Below are positions 37,918 to 47,229 of a DNA stretch of 64,000 bases, piece by piece (the stretch's first letter is position 1; the number at the start of each line of letters is the position of its first letter). The stretch spans positions 62,001 through 126,000 of the forward strand of contig NZ_JAVMIP010000002.1 of assembly GCF_031729055.1 (NCBI RefSeq), read 5' to 3'. The DNA is from Pseudocalidococcus azoricus BACA0444. Its GTDB lineage: Bacteria > Cyanobacteriota > Cyanobacteriia > Thermosynechococcales > Thermosynechococcaceae. Made by a program: the position numbers and the translations under genes. Under the pieces are notes generated by a model. That model saw only the letters and a program-made list of their open reading frames with translations, searched no databases and was not told the DNA's origin.

Positions 37918-39441
37918 ATGCCCAAAGCTCGTCGTAATTTTTCCGGTGGTGATCGCCCTTCCCGTCCTGCCGCCCCCCGTTTACGGTCATCCCAACCCCG
38001 GCCAGGCCATGCAGAGTTTCGAGATCGGCAACGGGATAATGGGGAATTTAAGGACAGGGATCGGCCAAACCGAGCGGATCCGCAACGGGATTTTACACGT
38101 CCGCGCCGGCCAGCTGAGGGAGATGCCAGCTATGGTTCCAGACGACCTAGCCCCAGGCCTGGGGGTAACTTTAACCGAGAACGAGGGGAACGAGAGCGTG
38201 GTTCCGGTTATGAACCCAGGGAAAAACCTCGGTATCAGGATCGTCACTCTGATGGAGACAGTCGGTATCCTGGCGAACGGTATCAAGACCGCCAAGATCG
38301 TCTCCGCCCTGAGCGTGGTTATGGCCGTGCTGAGTCTCAAGAACGTTCCAGTTATCGTCCAGACAATCGACAGGCTAGAGGTGATCGCTATGAAGATCGC
38401 CCCCGTTATCGGCAAGATGGGCCGCGTTCTGCCCCGATGCGGGATTATGCTCCCCGTTCTGCTCCAACCCCACCCCGACTGAAGCAGGCTTATCCCTCCA
38501 GCGAGGATGAGTCTTTCCAGTTAAACGGGGCCTGGAGTCGTGAAAGTGCTGATTTTGCCCCCCAGTTGCTTGGCCCTGTAGCCCCCTCTGAACTTATACC
38601 TACACTCCCCCATGATTTGGCAGCGGATCAAACCCCAGGCAACCCAGCTTTTGGGGCCGATGCGGAAACTGATCTCATCTATGGTCGGCATGCGGTGTTA
38701 ACGGCTTTGGCCGGAGAACGGCGGTTTAATCGGATTTGGATTACGGCCCCACTGCGCCATGATCCCCGCTTTTTGACACTGTTGGAAAAAGCCAAAACCA
38801 ATGGGGCGGTAATTGATGTTGTCTTGCCTCCCCGGTTGGACTATTTAACGGATCAGGGACGACATCAAGGGGTAGCAGCCCAGGTGGCGGCCTATAGCTA
38901 TCTAGAATTGGCGGATTTGATTGCCCAGGCCCAGGCCAAAACGAATCAACCCGTCTTAATTGCGGCTGAAGGGATTAACGATCCCCAAAACCTAGGGGCA
39001 ATTATTCGCAGTGCCGAAGCCTTTGGGGCCCAAGGAATGATTATTCCCCAGCGTCGGGCCGTTGGGATTACCCCAGCCGTGGCCAAAGTTGCGGCCGGAG
39101 CCTTAGATCATTTTGCCGTGGCCCGAGTTGTGAATATGAATCAAACCCTGGAAACCCTGAAAGAGGCTGGTTTTTGGCTCTATGGCCTGGCGGTGAATGG
39201 CACTCAGCCCCTTGCCGAAACAAAATTGACCGGCCCCGTAGTCTTAGTCATTGGTGCTGAGGGAAATGGTCTCAGTCTCCAGGCCCAAAAGCATTGTGAT
39301 CAGTTGGTCTCAATCCCTTTATTGGGTGAGACAGAAAGCCTGAACGCCTCTGTGGCGGCTGGAGTTGCCCTCTATGAAGTGTTTCGCCAACGCCCGAAAA
39401 CCCGCACGGTGATTGACCTGGGGATACCCCCCACTCCTTGA
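37918..39441 (+). CDS. rlmB: TrmH/RlmB-family rRNA 2'-O-methyltransferase with long charged N-terminal tail
   Basis: 507 residues. Residues 252-507 are a SpoU/TrmH methyltransferase: [12 protein letters not shown] substrate domain, then motif 1 [18 protein letters not shown], motif 2 [11 protein letters not shown] and motif 3 [17 protein letters not shown], forming the knotted SAM site. The likely product is Gm2251 of 23S rRNA. Residues 1-190 are low-complexity, dominated by R, D, E, P, G, Y (repeats like [20 protein letters not shown]), and surely disordered. It is much longer than the ~250-residue E. coli enzyme. ATG 37918; a 203-codon frame over the same tail is a compositional shadow. Confidence 0.92.
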   Translation: MPKARRNFSGGDRPSRPAAPRLRSSQPRPGHAEFRDRQRDNGEFKDRDRPNRADPQRDFTRPRRPAEGDASYGSRRPSPRPGGNFNRERGERERGSGYEPREKPRYQDRHSDGDSRYPGERYQDRQDRLRPERGYGRAESQERSSYRPDNRQARGDRYEDRPRYRQDGPRSAPMRDYAPRSAPTPPRLKQAYPSSEDESFQLNGAWSRESADFAPQLLGPVAPSELIPTLPHDLAADQTPGNPAFGADAETDLIYGRHAVLTALAGERRFNRIWITAPLRHDPRFLTLLEKAKTNGAVIDVVLPPRLDYLTDQGRHQGVAAQVAAYSYLELADLIAQAQAKTNQPVLIAAEGINDPQNLGAIIRSAEAFGAQGMIIPQRRAVGITPAVAKVAAGALDHFAVARVVNMNQTLETLKEAGFWLYGLAVNGTQPLAETKLTGPVVLVIGAEGNGLSLQAQKHCDQLVSIPLLGETESLNASVAAGVALYEVFRQRPKTRTVIDLGIPPTP

Positions 39442-39587
39442 TTTAGCCTGATATCGGAGAGAGATGTTACTTATTGCAGCAAAATGTTAAGGTATGTAAC
39501 AATTCGCAATTTGGAACTTCGAGTCCACACATCTGTGGGGGGATCAGTTATACACAATGCAGAGACATAACGAGTTGGTGGTGGTTT

Positions 39588-39593
39588 AGGAGG
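39588..39593 (+). promoter_or_regulatory. Ribosome binding site AGGAGG deciding a GTG start
   Basis: A full AGGAGG is two bases before the GTG at 39596 and eight bases before the GTG at 39602. The spacing favours 39602 as the start of the DUF1816 gene. Confidence 0.7.
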
Positions 39594-39601
39594 TTGTGCC
39601 G

Positions 39602-39901
39602 GTGAAGGATCATGAAACAGCGCAATCAGGATTCAGTCAGTGGTTGGCGGGGCTCGTCAATGATGTGGGCCTGGCCTGGTGGATTGAAATTAAGACAGAA
39701 TCCCCCCGCTGCACTTATTACTTTGGCCCATTTTTGAGTCCAGCAGAAGCTGAAGCTGAAAAAGTGGGTTACATTCAGGACTTGCAACAAGAAAATGCCA
39801 AAGGGATTGTCTGTGAGGTCAAGCGCTGTAAACCCAAGGAACTCACGATTTACGATGAGAGTCCATCCGTGGGGCGTTCCCTCAGTGGTCAACTCCGTTA
39901 A
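39602..39901 (+). CDS. DUF1816-family protein
   Basis: 99 residues with the DUF1816 pattern: GLAWWIEIKTESPRCTYYFG, FLSPAEAEAEKVGYIQDL and IVCEVKRCKPKELTIYDE. The fold impression is a small alpha-beta domain; some members are found near phycobilisome or stress genes, but its role is unknown. GTG start at 39602 is chosen from ribosome-binding-site spacing. The gene stands alone, with 437 bases of empty DNA after it. Confidence 0.82.
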   Translation: MKDHETAQSGFSQWLAGLVNDVGLAWWIEIKTESPRCTYYFGPFLSPAEAEAEKVGYIQDLQQENAKGIVCEVKRCKPKELTIYDESPSVGRSLSGQLR

Positions 39902-40338
39902 ACCTAAAAATTATGGACTTGCAGTTTTAAGGAAATCCAAGGTTAGCTTTTTCTAACTATGATTTATATGATCTTTAATCAGTCAAAGCCGCCTGTGTAG
40001 CCGTATGGAAGAAAACTATCTAAGTAAGAAATAGTAACTCTAAAATTAAGTCATTGAAATTTATCTAGATTTAGAGCAGTGGCAGCTTTTGTAACTTTTG
40101 CTGAAGTAGTCTTGAAGTTTATTGTAACTAAACCTGCCCATCTCAAAGATTATGCTTAAAATGAGACTTAGGTCTAAAGACTTTGAGGATGTTAGCCCCA
40201 CAGTAGCGACAACTCTTCAAAATTATGGTTTTGAGGTCTATTAGACAATCCATCCTGTCATCAATACAGTTAAATTTAAAGTTTAAAGACTTAAATTTTT
40301 TGTACATACCATAATTTCTATTTAATCCTATAAATCCT
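39902..40338. other. 437-nt AT-rich intergenic region
   Basis: No gene was recognised; the minus-strand open frame at 40143-40385 overlaps the next gene's start and looks like chance. The last 60 bases are very AT-rich with near-repeats of TTTAAA and ACTTAAATTT, plausible as a promoter region for the gene at 40339. Confidence 0.4.
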
Positions 40339-41055
40339 ATGCCCCACCCTGCCCCGGATGAGCAACTCGCCAAGTCTCTACTCAAGCAATTGACAACATC
40401 CTTTAATCAAGCTCGCGAAGCCTTGGCCGGGCATGATTTTCTGGGTTTAGCTGGATATGCTCGGACGTTACAAGTCTTGGCGAACACTGGGAACCAAACA
40501 TTGATCGGTGTTCAAGCCCGGTTGTTAGAGCAGGCAGCAGAACGGGGGCAACTTCAGCAGGCGACGAAGAGCCTCGTTAAATTAAAAGATGCAATCATTG
40601 CTCTGCGCCAATCTGAGAGTGAACTATCTTTAGTTCCCCGCCGTAAGCCAACCCTGCCACCTCGGATCACAACCCCACCCCAATCTGTGACTCGCCCTTT
40701 TATGCCTCGGCCTGGGGATGAAAGTTTTACGAAGCGGCTCGGTAATTATTTAGTTGACGCGGAATTAGTCACGCCGGCCCAAATTGAAGTGGCATTAGCA
40801 GATCAGCGAGCAACAGGTTCGCGCCTGGGGGATATCTTGGTGGCCCGCGGTTGGCTTAAGCCTGGCACCATTGAATTCATTATGGAAAAGGTTGTGGTAC
40901 CAGAGCGGACTTCTCGCCATCCCAAAGCTAGTTCTGAAGGTACACCCGTTAAATCAACAACTTCTCCCAATAATATGAACTTAGATCGAGCCACGTTCAT
41001 TGATCAAAATCGCTCTACGTTCCTAGATATGGATGAGTTGGGTGGGCGGCGTTAA
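40339..41055 (+). CDS. Protein with a PilB/GspE-type N-terminal domain
   Basis: 238 residues. Residues 10-90 are helical and charged. Residues 132-186 (KRLGNYLVDAELVTPAQIEV then QRATGSRLGDILVARGWLKP) match the small N-terminal domain of PilB/GspE ATPases (MshEN-like), which in relatives binds c-di-GMP or the partner ring. No ATPase domain follows. Between and after are Pro/Thr/Ser-rich linkers, ending in NLDRATFIDQNRSTFLDMDE. It could be a regulator of pilus or secretion motors, but the function is inference. Confidence 0.65.
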   Translation: MPHPAPDEQLAKSLLKQLTTSFNQAREALAGHDFLGLAGYARTLQVLANTGNQTLIGVQARLLEQAAERGQLQQATKSLVKLKDAIIALRQSESELSLVPRRKPTLPPRITTPPQSVTRPFMPRPGDESFTKRLGNYLVDAELVTPAQIEVALADQRATGSRLGDILVARGWLKPGTIEFIMEKVVVPERTSRHPKASSEGTPVKSTTSPNNMNLDRATFIDQNRSTFLDMDELGGRR

Positions 41056-41124
41056 CTGTAGGCCTGGTCAAAATTTAAAATTCAACTTTAGGAGACCCCG
41101 ATCTTCGGAGTCTAGCTCTAATCC

Positions 41125-41772
41125 GTGCCAATTACGCCAACGTTAGAACAGGAATCACGGCTCTGGCAGCAGGGACTCTCGTGGGTTGCTGGTGTTGATG
41201 AAGTTGGGCGGGGCTGTTGGGCCGGGCCGGTCGTGGCAGCGGCGGTAGTGCTTCCTCCAGGCCTGGCTGAATCGGCAAAAATTCCCCTCGTTCGGGATTC
41301 CAAAACCCTCAATGCTCGGCAACGAGAGGCTCTTGCGCCCCAAATTATGGCTCAATGTCAGCGTTGGGGCCTGGGACTCGGGACAGTGGCAGAAATTGAT
41401 CAACTCAACATTCAACAGGCCACCGATTTAGCAATGGCGCGAGCTTTAGGGCAAGTCAAACCTTGGGATTATGCCCTAGTGGATGGGATACTGTCCGCCA
41501 AAACCAAGTTCGCTGGGGCTTGCCAGGCCATCATCCGTGGAGATGCCCAATGTTACAGTATTGCCTGCGCTGCCATTTTAGCCAAAGTCGCCCGCGATCA
41601 ATGGTTATCCCAGTTGGGGCATCGCTATCCAGAATATGGTTGGGAAAGAAATAAAGGCTATGGCACTCGTCAACATCAGCAGGCCCTCCAGCAGTTAGGG
41701 GTGACCCCTTGGCATCGGCAAAGTTTTGCACCAATGCGAGTGATCAGATTCGGCCCAGATCAGGGAACCTGA
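41125..41772 (+). CDS. rnhB: Ribonuclease HII
   Basis: RNase HII removes RNA from RNA-DNA hybrids and single ribonucleotides from DNA. The 215-residue product has the metal-binding GVDEVGRGCWAGPVVAAAV (Asp-Glu pair), RDSKTLNARQREAL, DYALVDGI and KVARDQWL, with the C-terminal substrate-recognition HQQALQQLGVTPWHR motif. Start GTG at 41125; no strong ribosome binding site. It is followed by the amidase gene, whose frame opens inside rnhB. Confidence 0.95.
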   Translation: MPITPTLEQESRLWQQGLSWVAGVDEVGRGCWAGPVVAAAVVLPPGLAESAKIPLVRDSKTLNARQREALAPQIMAQCQRWGLGLGTVAEIDQLNIQQATDLAMARALGQVKPWDYALVDGILSAKTKFAGACQAIIRGDAQCYSIACAAILAKVARDQWLSQLGHRYPEYGWERNKGYGTRQHQQALQQLGVTPWHRQSFAPMRVIRFGPDQGT

Positions 41773-42014
41773 GAGATAGTGGTTTGCGTCTGGGGGGGAG
41801 TTCCCTGGCTCTGTTGGTCGGGCCCTCAGTGACCAAACTGGCTAATTTTTGCATCCCAGGCCCGCTGAGAGCGCAGATTAACCCTAGGGTATGTGCCAGT
41901 TTACGAAATAGCCCAGACTGGAGTAAGCTACCCAAGTTTGCCTTTGGGCCTTGGCCTGGCCTCCAGAATGGTACTGGGACTCAAGGGCACGATTCATCCG
42001 GTTGGAGCAGCAGC

Positions 42015-43898
42015 ATGGTACATCGGTGGCAATCTCAGCTTCCTAAAAGTTGGCTCCTTGGGGTTTTAGGAGTTCTTCTCTTAGGGCTACCAGCCCAAGC
42101 CGGCCGATTACAATCTTGGCGGTTTAACTCCGGGACGAATCAACTGGAAATTCGCACGGATGCGCCTGTCCAACCCCAGGCCCAATTAGTTTTTGATCCC
42201 ACGCGTCTGGTGATCGACTTACCAGGGGTGATTCTTGGTCGCCCACAAATTAACCAATCCGGGACTGGAGCGATTCGGCAGGTGCGAGTGGCCCAATTTG
42301 ACCCCCAAACCACACGCATTGTCGTTGAACTGGCTCCCGGCTATACCCTCAATCCCAATGATGTCAAGTTCCGGGGGCTAACGGCCCAAAACTGGCTAGT
42401 GCAGATTCCGGAGCCGACTCTGATGTCAGCCACAACCCCCAACCCTGGTTTACCCACCCCCCCCAACCCCGCCCCCGGCCAACCCCTCGCCAGCCGCGAC
42501 CAACCGGCCGAGATTAGGGCGATTCAAAGTACGAGTACAGGATTTTTTGTCGCTACTAACGGGACATTGCCCACTGTCACCCGAATTGAGCGCAGTCGTG
42601 ATCGCCGCCGGATTGATATTGACCTGACTAATATTCGCTTTGGTAATGGCTTTAATAACCGGGAAGTCCGGTTTGAGCGATTTGGCATTGGGCGGGTTCG
42701 GGCACGCTTTGGCCAACAGCAGCGTAATCCTCCCTCAGTCCGGCTGACGCTCCAAGTCGAACCGAATAGCCCCGATTGGCAAATTGGCTCCAGTGCTACC
42801 GGCGGGTTTTTAGTTGTTCCTAGTAACATTGCTACCAATCCACTCCCCGCTCCTGCCCCAGAAAATCCCCCGCCAATGTCCGGTGAAAGCATTACCATCA
42901 ACGCCATTCCCCCTGCCAATGCCCAAACCATTCCTCGCCCTGCGCCCCCTGGTCGTCCTTTAACCACCATTCAACGGGTAGATTTAGGGGGGCAAGAACT
43001 CTTTATTCAGGGGGATCGGACGTTATTTTATACGGTTGGCTGGGAAGGTAGTGCCTATCGAATTCGCTTTCGAGATGCTCGTTTAGGGGATATTCGTCCA
43101 CCTCGGACTGGTGAGGGGAGTCCGGCTAATTTACAAATTCGCCAAGATAATGAGAGCACAATTTCCGTATTACTGACCCCCTCTGCCGATGTCAAGGTTT
43201 TAGGAGTAACCCGAACCACTGGGGATTCCATTGTGGTCCAACTGCAACGTCCAGGCCAGGCCCCGCCCACATCCCCATCCCAAGTTAGCGTTCCGGCCCC
43301 GCGCCCTTTTGAGCCAGATCAGCCCTTGCCCACGCCTCGGGGTGCAAATGTTGTGGTGATTGATCCCGGCCATGGGGGGATTGATCCCGGCGCGATTGGG
43401 ATTGGGGGGATTCGGGAAAAAGATATTGTTTTGGACATTGGTTTGCAGGTAGCTGCCATTCTTCAACAACAAGGGGTACAAGTGATTTTGACTCGTAAGA
43501 GTGACTTGCCTCCCAACGTTGAGCTAGACTTACCTCCTCGTGTGGCCATGGCTGAGCGGGCCAGAGCGGCTGTCTTTGTCAGTATTCATGCCAATGCCAT
43601 CAGCCTGAGTCGCCCCGATGTTAATGGCCTGGAAACCTATTACGCTCCGGGTAGATCCAGTCGGTTGGCCGCTGCGATTCACAATAGTATTTTGTCGAGT
43701 GTTAATATTCGTGACCGCGGTGTTCGAGCCGCCCGTTTTTATGTGATTCGGAATACCTCCATGCCCGCCGCCTTGGTGGAAACTGGATTTGTCACCGGGG
43801 CAGAAGATGCCGCTAATTTTAATAGCCCGGCCTGGCGGTCGCAAATGTCCCAGGCCATTGCCCGCGGTATTTTGCAATTTTTGCGTTATGGCGGTTAA
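42015..43898 (+). CDS. amiC: N-acetylmuramoyl-L-alanine amidase with AMIN domains
   Basis: Cleaves the bond between N-acetylmuramic acid and the peptide, acting in cell separation and, in filamentous relatives, septal pores. 627 residues: a signal peptide (KSWLLGVLGVLLLGLPAQAG), two AMIN-type beta domains (about 35-130 and 160-250) joined by proline-rich linkers, and a C-terminal Amidase_3 domain. That domain has VVIDPGHGGIDPGAIG (His), REKDIVLDIG (Glu), FVSIHANAISL (His) and ALVETGFV (catalytic Glu). The frame opens at 41709 inside rnhB, but ATG 42015 with GGAG seven bases upstream gives a proper signal peptide. Confidence 0.93.
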   Translation: MVHRWQSQLPKSWLLGVLGVLLLGLPAQAGRLQSWRFNSGTNQLEIRTDAPVQPQAQLVFDPTRLVIDLPGVILGRPQINQSGTGAIRQVRVAQFDPQTTRIVVELAPGYTLNPNDVKFRGLTAQNWLVQIPEPTLMSATTPNPGLPTPPNPAPGQPLASRDQPAEIRAIQSTSTGFFVATNGTLPTVTRIERSRDRRRIDIDLTNIRFGNGFNNREVRFERFGIGRVRARFGQQQRNPPSVRLTLQVEPNSPDWQIGSSATGGFLVVPSNIATNPLPAPAPENPPPMSGESITINAIPPANAQTIPRPAPPGRPLTTIQRVDLGGQELFIQGDRTLFYTVGWEGSAYRIRFRDARLGDIRPPRTGEGSPANLQIRQDNESTISVLLTPSADVKVLGVTRTTGDSIVVQLQRPGQAPPTSPSQVSVPAPRPFEPDQPLPTPRGANVVVIDPGHGGIDPGAIGIGGIREKDIVLDIGLQVAAILQQQGVQVILTRKSDLPPNVELDLPPRVAMAERARAAVFVSIHANAISLSRPDVNGLETYYAPGRSSRLAAAIHNSILSSVNIRDRGVRAARFYVIRNTSMPAALVETGFVTGAEDAANFNSPAWRSQMSQAIARGILQFLRYGG

Positions 43899-43975
43899 GG
43901 ATGTTTGCTGACGCACAATCTCACTACCACAGCCTCGTAAAATAAAGAATATGGGTTGATCCCTAGAGGTGGCCA

Positions 43976-44215
43976 ATGTTAGTGATGCTCACCCAAAGTC
44001 AAGTTCTAATGCCTCAGCAAGTTTGCCCATCCTGCCTCTTGGCTAATCGATCGGGGCAGCCCCGCTGGGAAAAGGGACAACTCGGTTGTGGGGAATCGGT
44101 GGTCTGTGGTCTGGACAGTGGTTGTCCAAAATTTCGCTGCCAGATGGGATTTTACTTGGCCCAAATTAATGATCTCCCCGTTAGGCTAGAAACAGAATCC
44201 GAGGGGCTGGCCTGA
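43976..44215 (+). CDS. Small cysteine-rich protein of unknown function
   Basis: 79 residues with eight cysteines or near-cysteine positions: CPSC, GCGESVVCG, GCPKFRCQ. The spacing suggests one or two zinc or iron-sulfur-type knuckles. GAGGTGG lies just before the ATG at 43976. It is downstream of the amidase and upstream of the Tic20-type gene on the same strand. No family name is recognised, and the cysteine-rich composition is the only functional clue. Confidence 0.6.
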   Translation: MLVMLTQSQVLMPQQVCPSCLLANRSGQPRWEKGQLGCGESVVCGLDSGCPKFRCQMGFYLAQINDLPVRLETESEGLA

Positions 44216-44255
44216 GGATTTCAGGTTTTAATGTTGTCGTGATGGGGACAAGCTT

Positions 44256-44729
44256 GTGAGTTGGCGTGCAGTAGCAACGGTCTGGGATCGGATATTTGGG
44301 GCTTTAGCTTATTTACTTCCCCTGTTCTATGGGATGCAATTTGGTGGCTCGCTGATGCAGATGTTTCCAGTCTTGCAGTTATTATTGATTCCGATTTTGC
44401 CCATTGCCCTTATTTATTCGATTCCCCTGGCTGGGATTATTGTTTTTATGGGACTGTATCTCTTGGTTGTCCGCAATAGCCGTATTAGTTACTTTGTCCG
44501 TTATAACACCATGCAAGCGTTATTGATGGGAATTGTGATTTTCCTATTGCAGTTAGTGATGATGGTCTTGAATCTGCTCGGCTCCTTTGATTTTGTCACT
44601 AAGGTATTTTCAAACTTTGTCTTTATTGGGGTCTTGGCAGGGGTAATCTTTGCCATCGTGCAGTCCGTACGGGGCATTTATGCAGAACTGCCCACGATTT
44701 CAGACGCGACTAAAAGCCAGGTTTTATAG
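44256..44729 (+). CDS. Tic20-family membrane protein (Ycf60)
   Basis: 157 residues with four membrane spans: DRIFGALAYLLPLFYGM, a long second helix, the conserved YFVRYNTMQALLMGI signature of Tic20, and a last span before VRGIYAELPTISD. Plant Tic20 is a channel component of the chloroplast inner envelope; the role of the cyanobacterial protein is not settled. The start is GTG at 44256 (MSWRAVATVWDR). An open frame continues past the TAG at 44727 in the same phase. Confidence 0.88.
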   Translation: MSWRAVATVWDRIFGALAYLLPLFYGMQFGGSLMQMFPVLQLLLIPILPIALIYSIPLAGIIVFMGLYLLVVRNSRISYFVRYNTMQALLMGIVIFLLQLVMMVLNLLGSFDFVTKVFSNFVFIGVLAGVIFAIVQSVRGIYAELPTISDATKSQVL

Positions 44730-44906
44730 TTTTATATCTACCGGGTTCTGTTCAACAACAAATTTGATGATCTTAAAACTGAGGTATCAGACCTCTCCCA
44801 ACCGCCGCAGGCTAAAGATAATCAATTACTCGGATTTGTCTTGACTGGATTTGCAACGGCCTTGGGATTGTTAGCGAAAGTCATCTTTTTGACAGACAAG
44901 GTATGA
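44730..44906 (+). other. Open frame in phase behind the tic20 stop, possible small membrane protein
   Basis: After the tic20 TAG, the same phase stays open for 58 codons to TGA at 44904. The translation is protein-like: FDDLKTEVSDLSQPPQAKD, then a hydrophobic LLGFVLTGFATALGLLAKV helix and a polar end. No ATG, GTG or TTG precedes the helical part in this phase (an ATG at 44767 is in another frame). It could be a stop-codon readthrough tail, a non-AUG-initiated peptide, or the decayed end of a gene. This is inference from one frame only. Confidence 0.35.
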
Positions 44907-44964
44907 TCCAACACGGCTGATTTTTCAGAGATTTTTAACACACATAACTCACTCATCAAACATC

Positions 44965-46473
44965 ATGGCCAGAGATTTACGCGGATTTATTCAACTATTA
45001 GAAAAACGGGGACAACTGCGCCGAATTAAAGCCCTGGTTGATCCAGATTTGGAAATTGCCGAAATTGCCCAACGATTACTGCAATGTGGTGGCCCAGGCC
45101 TGGTGTTTGAAAATGTGAAAGGCTCTCCCTATCCGGTGGCGGTGAATTTATTGGGAACCATTGAGCGGGCCTGTTGGGCGATGAATATGGAACAGCCCCA
45201 GGAGTTAGAAGCCTTAGGCCAGAAGCTCGCCCTTTTACAGCAACCCAAACCCCCGAAGAAAATTAGCCAGGCCATAGATTTTGGCAAGGTCTTATTTGAT
45301 GTCCTGAAGGCCAAACCCAGTCGCGACCTTCTGCCCCCCTGTCAGCAAGTGGTAATTCAAGGAAAAGACTTAGATCTCAATCAAATTCCGATGATTCGGC
45401 CCTACCCAGGGGATGCTGGCAAAATTATTACCCTTGGCCTGGTGATTACGAAAGACTGTGAAACCGGAACCCCCAACGTTGGTGTCTATCGGCTGCAATT
45501 ACAATCGCCCACAACCATGACAGTACATTGGTTATCTGTCCGGGGAGGAGCCAGACATTTACGCAAGGCGGCAGAACGGGGCCAGAAACTAGAAGTAGCG
45601 ATTGCCTTGGGTGTGGATCCCTTGGTGATTTTAGCAGCAGCAACGCCGATTCCGGTGGATTTGTCTGAGTGGCTGTTTGCCGGGTTATACGGAGGGGGAG
45701 GAATTAATTTAGCCAAATGTAAAACTGTGGATCTGGAGGTTCCGGCTGACTCCGAGTTCGTTTTAGAAGGCACAATTACCCCCGGTGAAATGCTCCCCGA
45801 TGGCCCCTTTGGTGATCACATGGGCTATTACGGCGGTGTAGAGGATTCGCCCCTAATTCGCTTTCATTGCCTGACCCACCGGAAAAATCCCATTTACCTA
45901 ACCACCTTTAGCGGCCGCCCACCCAAGGAAGAGGCGATGATGGCCCTGGTATTAAACCGGATTTATACGCCAATTTTGCGGCAACAGGTCTCAGAAATTG
46001 TGGACTTCTTTTTGCCCATGGAAGCCCTAAGTTATAAAGCCGCGATTATTTCCATTGACAAAGCCTACCCCGGCCAGGCCCGGCGGGCAGCTCTAGCCTT
46101 TTGGAGCGCCTTACCGCAATTTACCTATACCAAGTTTGTGATTGTCGTGGATAGAAGTATCAATATCCGAGATCCGCGCCAAGTGGTCTGGGCCATTAGC
46201 TCGAAGGTGGATCCAGTGCGGGATGTCTTTATCTTGCCGGAAACCCCCTTTGACACCCTGGATTTTGCCAGTGAAAAAATTGGCCTGGGGGGGCGGATGG
46301 GCATTGATGCCACCACAAAAATTCCGCCGGAAACCGATCATGCCTGGGGTGATGCCCTCGAGTCGGATCCAGATGTGGCGGCCATGGTGGGGCGGCGTTG
46401 GGCCGAGTATGGCCTGGGTGATATTGACTTGGCAATGGTGGATAGTAACTGCTTTGGTTATGAAATTCCCTAA
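44965..46473 (+). CDS. ubiD: UbiD-family decarboxylase
   Basis: UbiD enzymes decarboxylate aromatic or alpha,beta-unsaturated acids with prenylated FMN; in cyanobacteria the family is linked to plastoquinone synthesis. The 502-residue product starts ARDLRGFIQLLEKRGQLRRI and shows the prFMN-binding NVGVYRLQLQ, RGGARHLRKA and the catalytic E-R-E region around EGTITPGEMLPDGPFGDHMG. Length fits. The partner prenyltransferase UbiX is not in the window. Confidence 0.93.
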   Translation: MARDLRGFIQLLEKRGQLRRIKALVDPDLEIAEIAQRLLQCGGPGLVFENVKGSPYPVAVNLLGTIERACWAMNMEQPQELEALGQKLALLQQPKPPKKISQAIDFGKVLFDVLKAKPSRDLLPPCQQVVIQGKDLDLNQIPMIRPYPGDAGKIITLGLVITKDCETGTPNVGVYRLQLQSPTTMTVHWLSVRGGARHLRKAAERGQKLEVAIALGVDPLVILAAATPIPVDLSEWLFAGLYGGGGINLAKCKTVDLEVPADSEFVLEGTITPGEMLPDGPFGDHMGYYGGVEDSPLIRFHCLTHRKNPIYLTTFSGRPPKEEAMMALVLNRIYTPILRQQVSEIVDFFLPMEALSYKAAIISIDKAYPGQARRAALAFWSALPQFTYTKFVIVVDRSINIRDPRQVVWAISSKVDPVRDVFILPETPFDTLDFASEKIGLGGRMGIDATTKIPPETDHAWGDALESDPDVAAMVGRRWAEYGLGDIDLAMVDSNCFGYEIP

Positions 46474-46582
46474 TTTTCAGGTGGGATCCTCAGCCAATCT
46501 GTGACTCTGTTGTTTACGGCGTTCCGATACCTCAAGCCAGTTTGTGATAGGACTGAAGGAATGTCTTTCTGAGGGAGGAGTC

Positions 46583-47203
46583 ATGGGAGATCAGTGCTGC
46601 CAGGCCAAGGTTTGCGAGTTATCAAAACTCAGAAAAGAACAAGCCAAGGTGTTGTGGATCGTTCTTCTGATTAACGCTGTGATGTTCGTGGTTGAACTTG
46701 GGGCTGGTATTCAGGCAAATTCCCTATCCTTGACGGGAGATTCTTTGGATATGCTGGGTGATGCTCTCGCCTATGGGAGTAGTTTATATGTGATTAACAA
46801 GAGTGTGAGAGCGCAAGCCGGGGCAGCCTTCTTTAAGGGACTGATGATGTTTGGCTCGGCAATTGCGGTTTTTTCCCAGGCCAGTTATCAACTGTTTACA
46901 GGTTCCAGTCCGGCAGCGACCATGATGGGGATGGTTGGAGTCATCGCGTTACTGGCAAATTTGCTGTGCCTGTTTCTCTTAACTCGTCATCGCAACGACA
47001 ATCTGAATATGTCCTCGGTGTGGTTATGCTCTCGTAACGATATTATTGCCAATACTTCTGTCTTGGGCGCAGCGGCACTTGTTTTCCTACTTCATTCCAG
47101 CTTGCCTGATTTAGCTGTTGGTTTATTGTTAACCGTTGTTTTTGCCAAGTCGGCGGGTAAAGTGCTTTCCCAGTCCTGGCGGGAGATGCAGCAAGTCGGA
47201 TAA
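46583..47203 (+). CDS. Short CDF-like cation transporter without cytoplasmic domain
   Basis: 206 residues of six membrane spans. The N-terminus has cysteines (GDQCCQAKVCELSKLRKEQ); helix 2 carries the metal motif LTGDSLDMLGDAL; helix 5 contains a SRNDIIANTSVLGA counterpart. The C-terminal cytoplasmic dimerisation domain of full CDF exporters is missing, as the protein ends shortly after the sixth span. GGGAGGAG two to eleven bases before the ATG at 46583 decides the start, against the frame opening at 46544. The CCxxxxC N-terminus could bind metal. Confidence 0.8.
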   Translation: MGDQCCQAKVCELSKLRKEQAKVLWIVLLINAVMFVVELGAGIQANSLSLTGDSLDMLGDALAYGSSLYVINKSVRAQAGAAFFKGLMMFGSAIAVFSQASYQLFTGSSPAATMMGMVGVIALLANLLCLFLLTRHRNDNLNMSSVWLCSRNDIIANTSVLGAAALVFLLHSSLPDLAVGLLLTVVFAKSAGKVLSQSWREMQQVG

Positions 47204-47229
47204 GAAATTCCAGTACCCAATATAAACTT

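Noticed and set aside
37871..38482. 203-codon open frame overlapping the rlmB tail
   Set aside because: It lies in another phase over the R/D/E-rich tail; its V/I/A-rich translation is a by-product of that codon pattern, and the rlmB frame continues into a real domain.
41709..42014. N-terminal extension of the amidase into rnhB
   Set aside because: It lacks family resemblance and would bury the signal peptide; ATG 42015 has a ribosome binding site.
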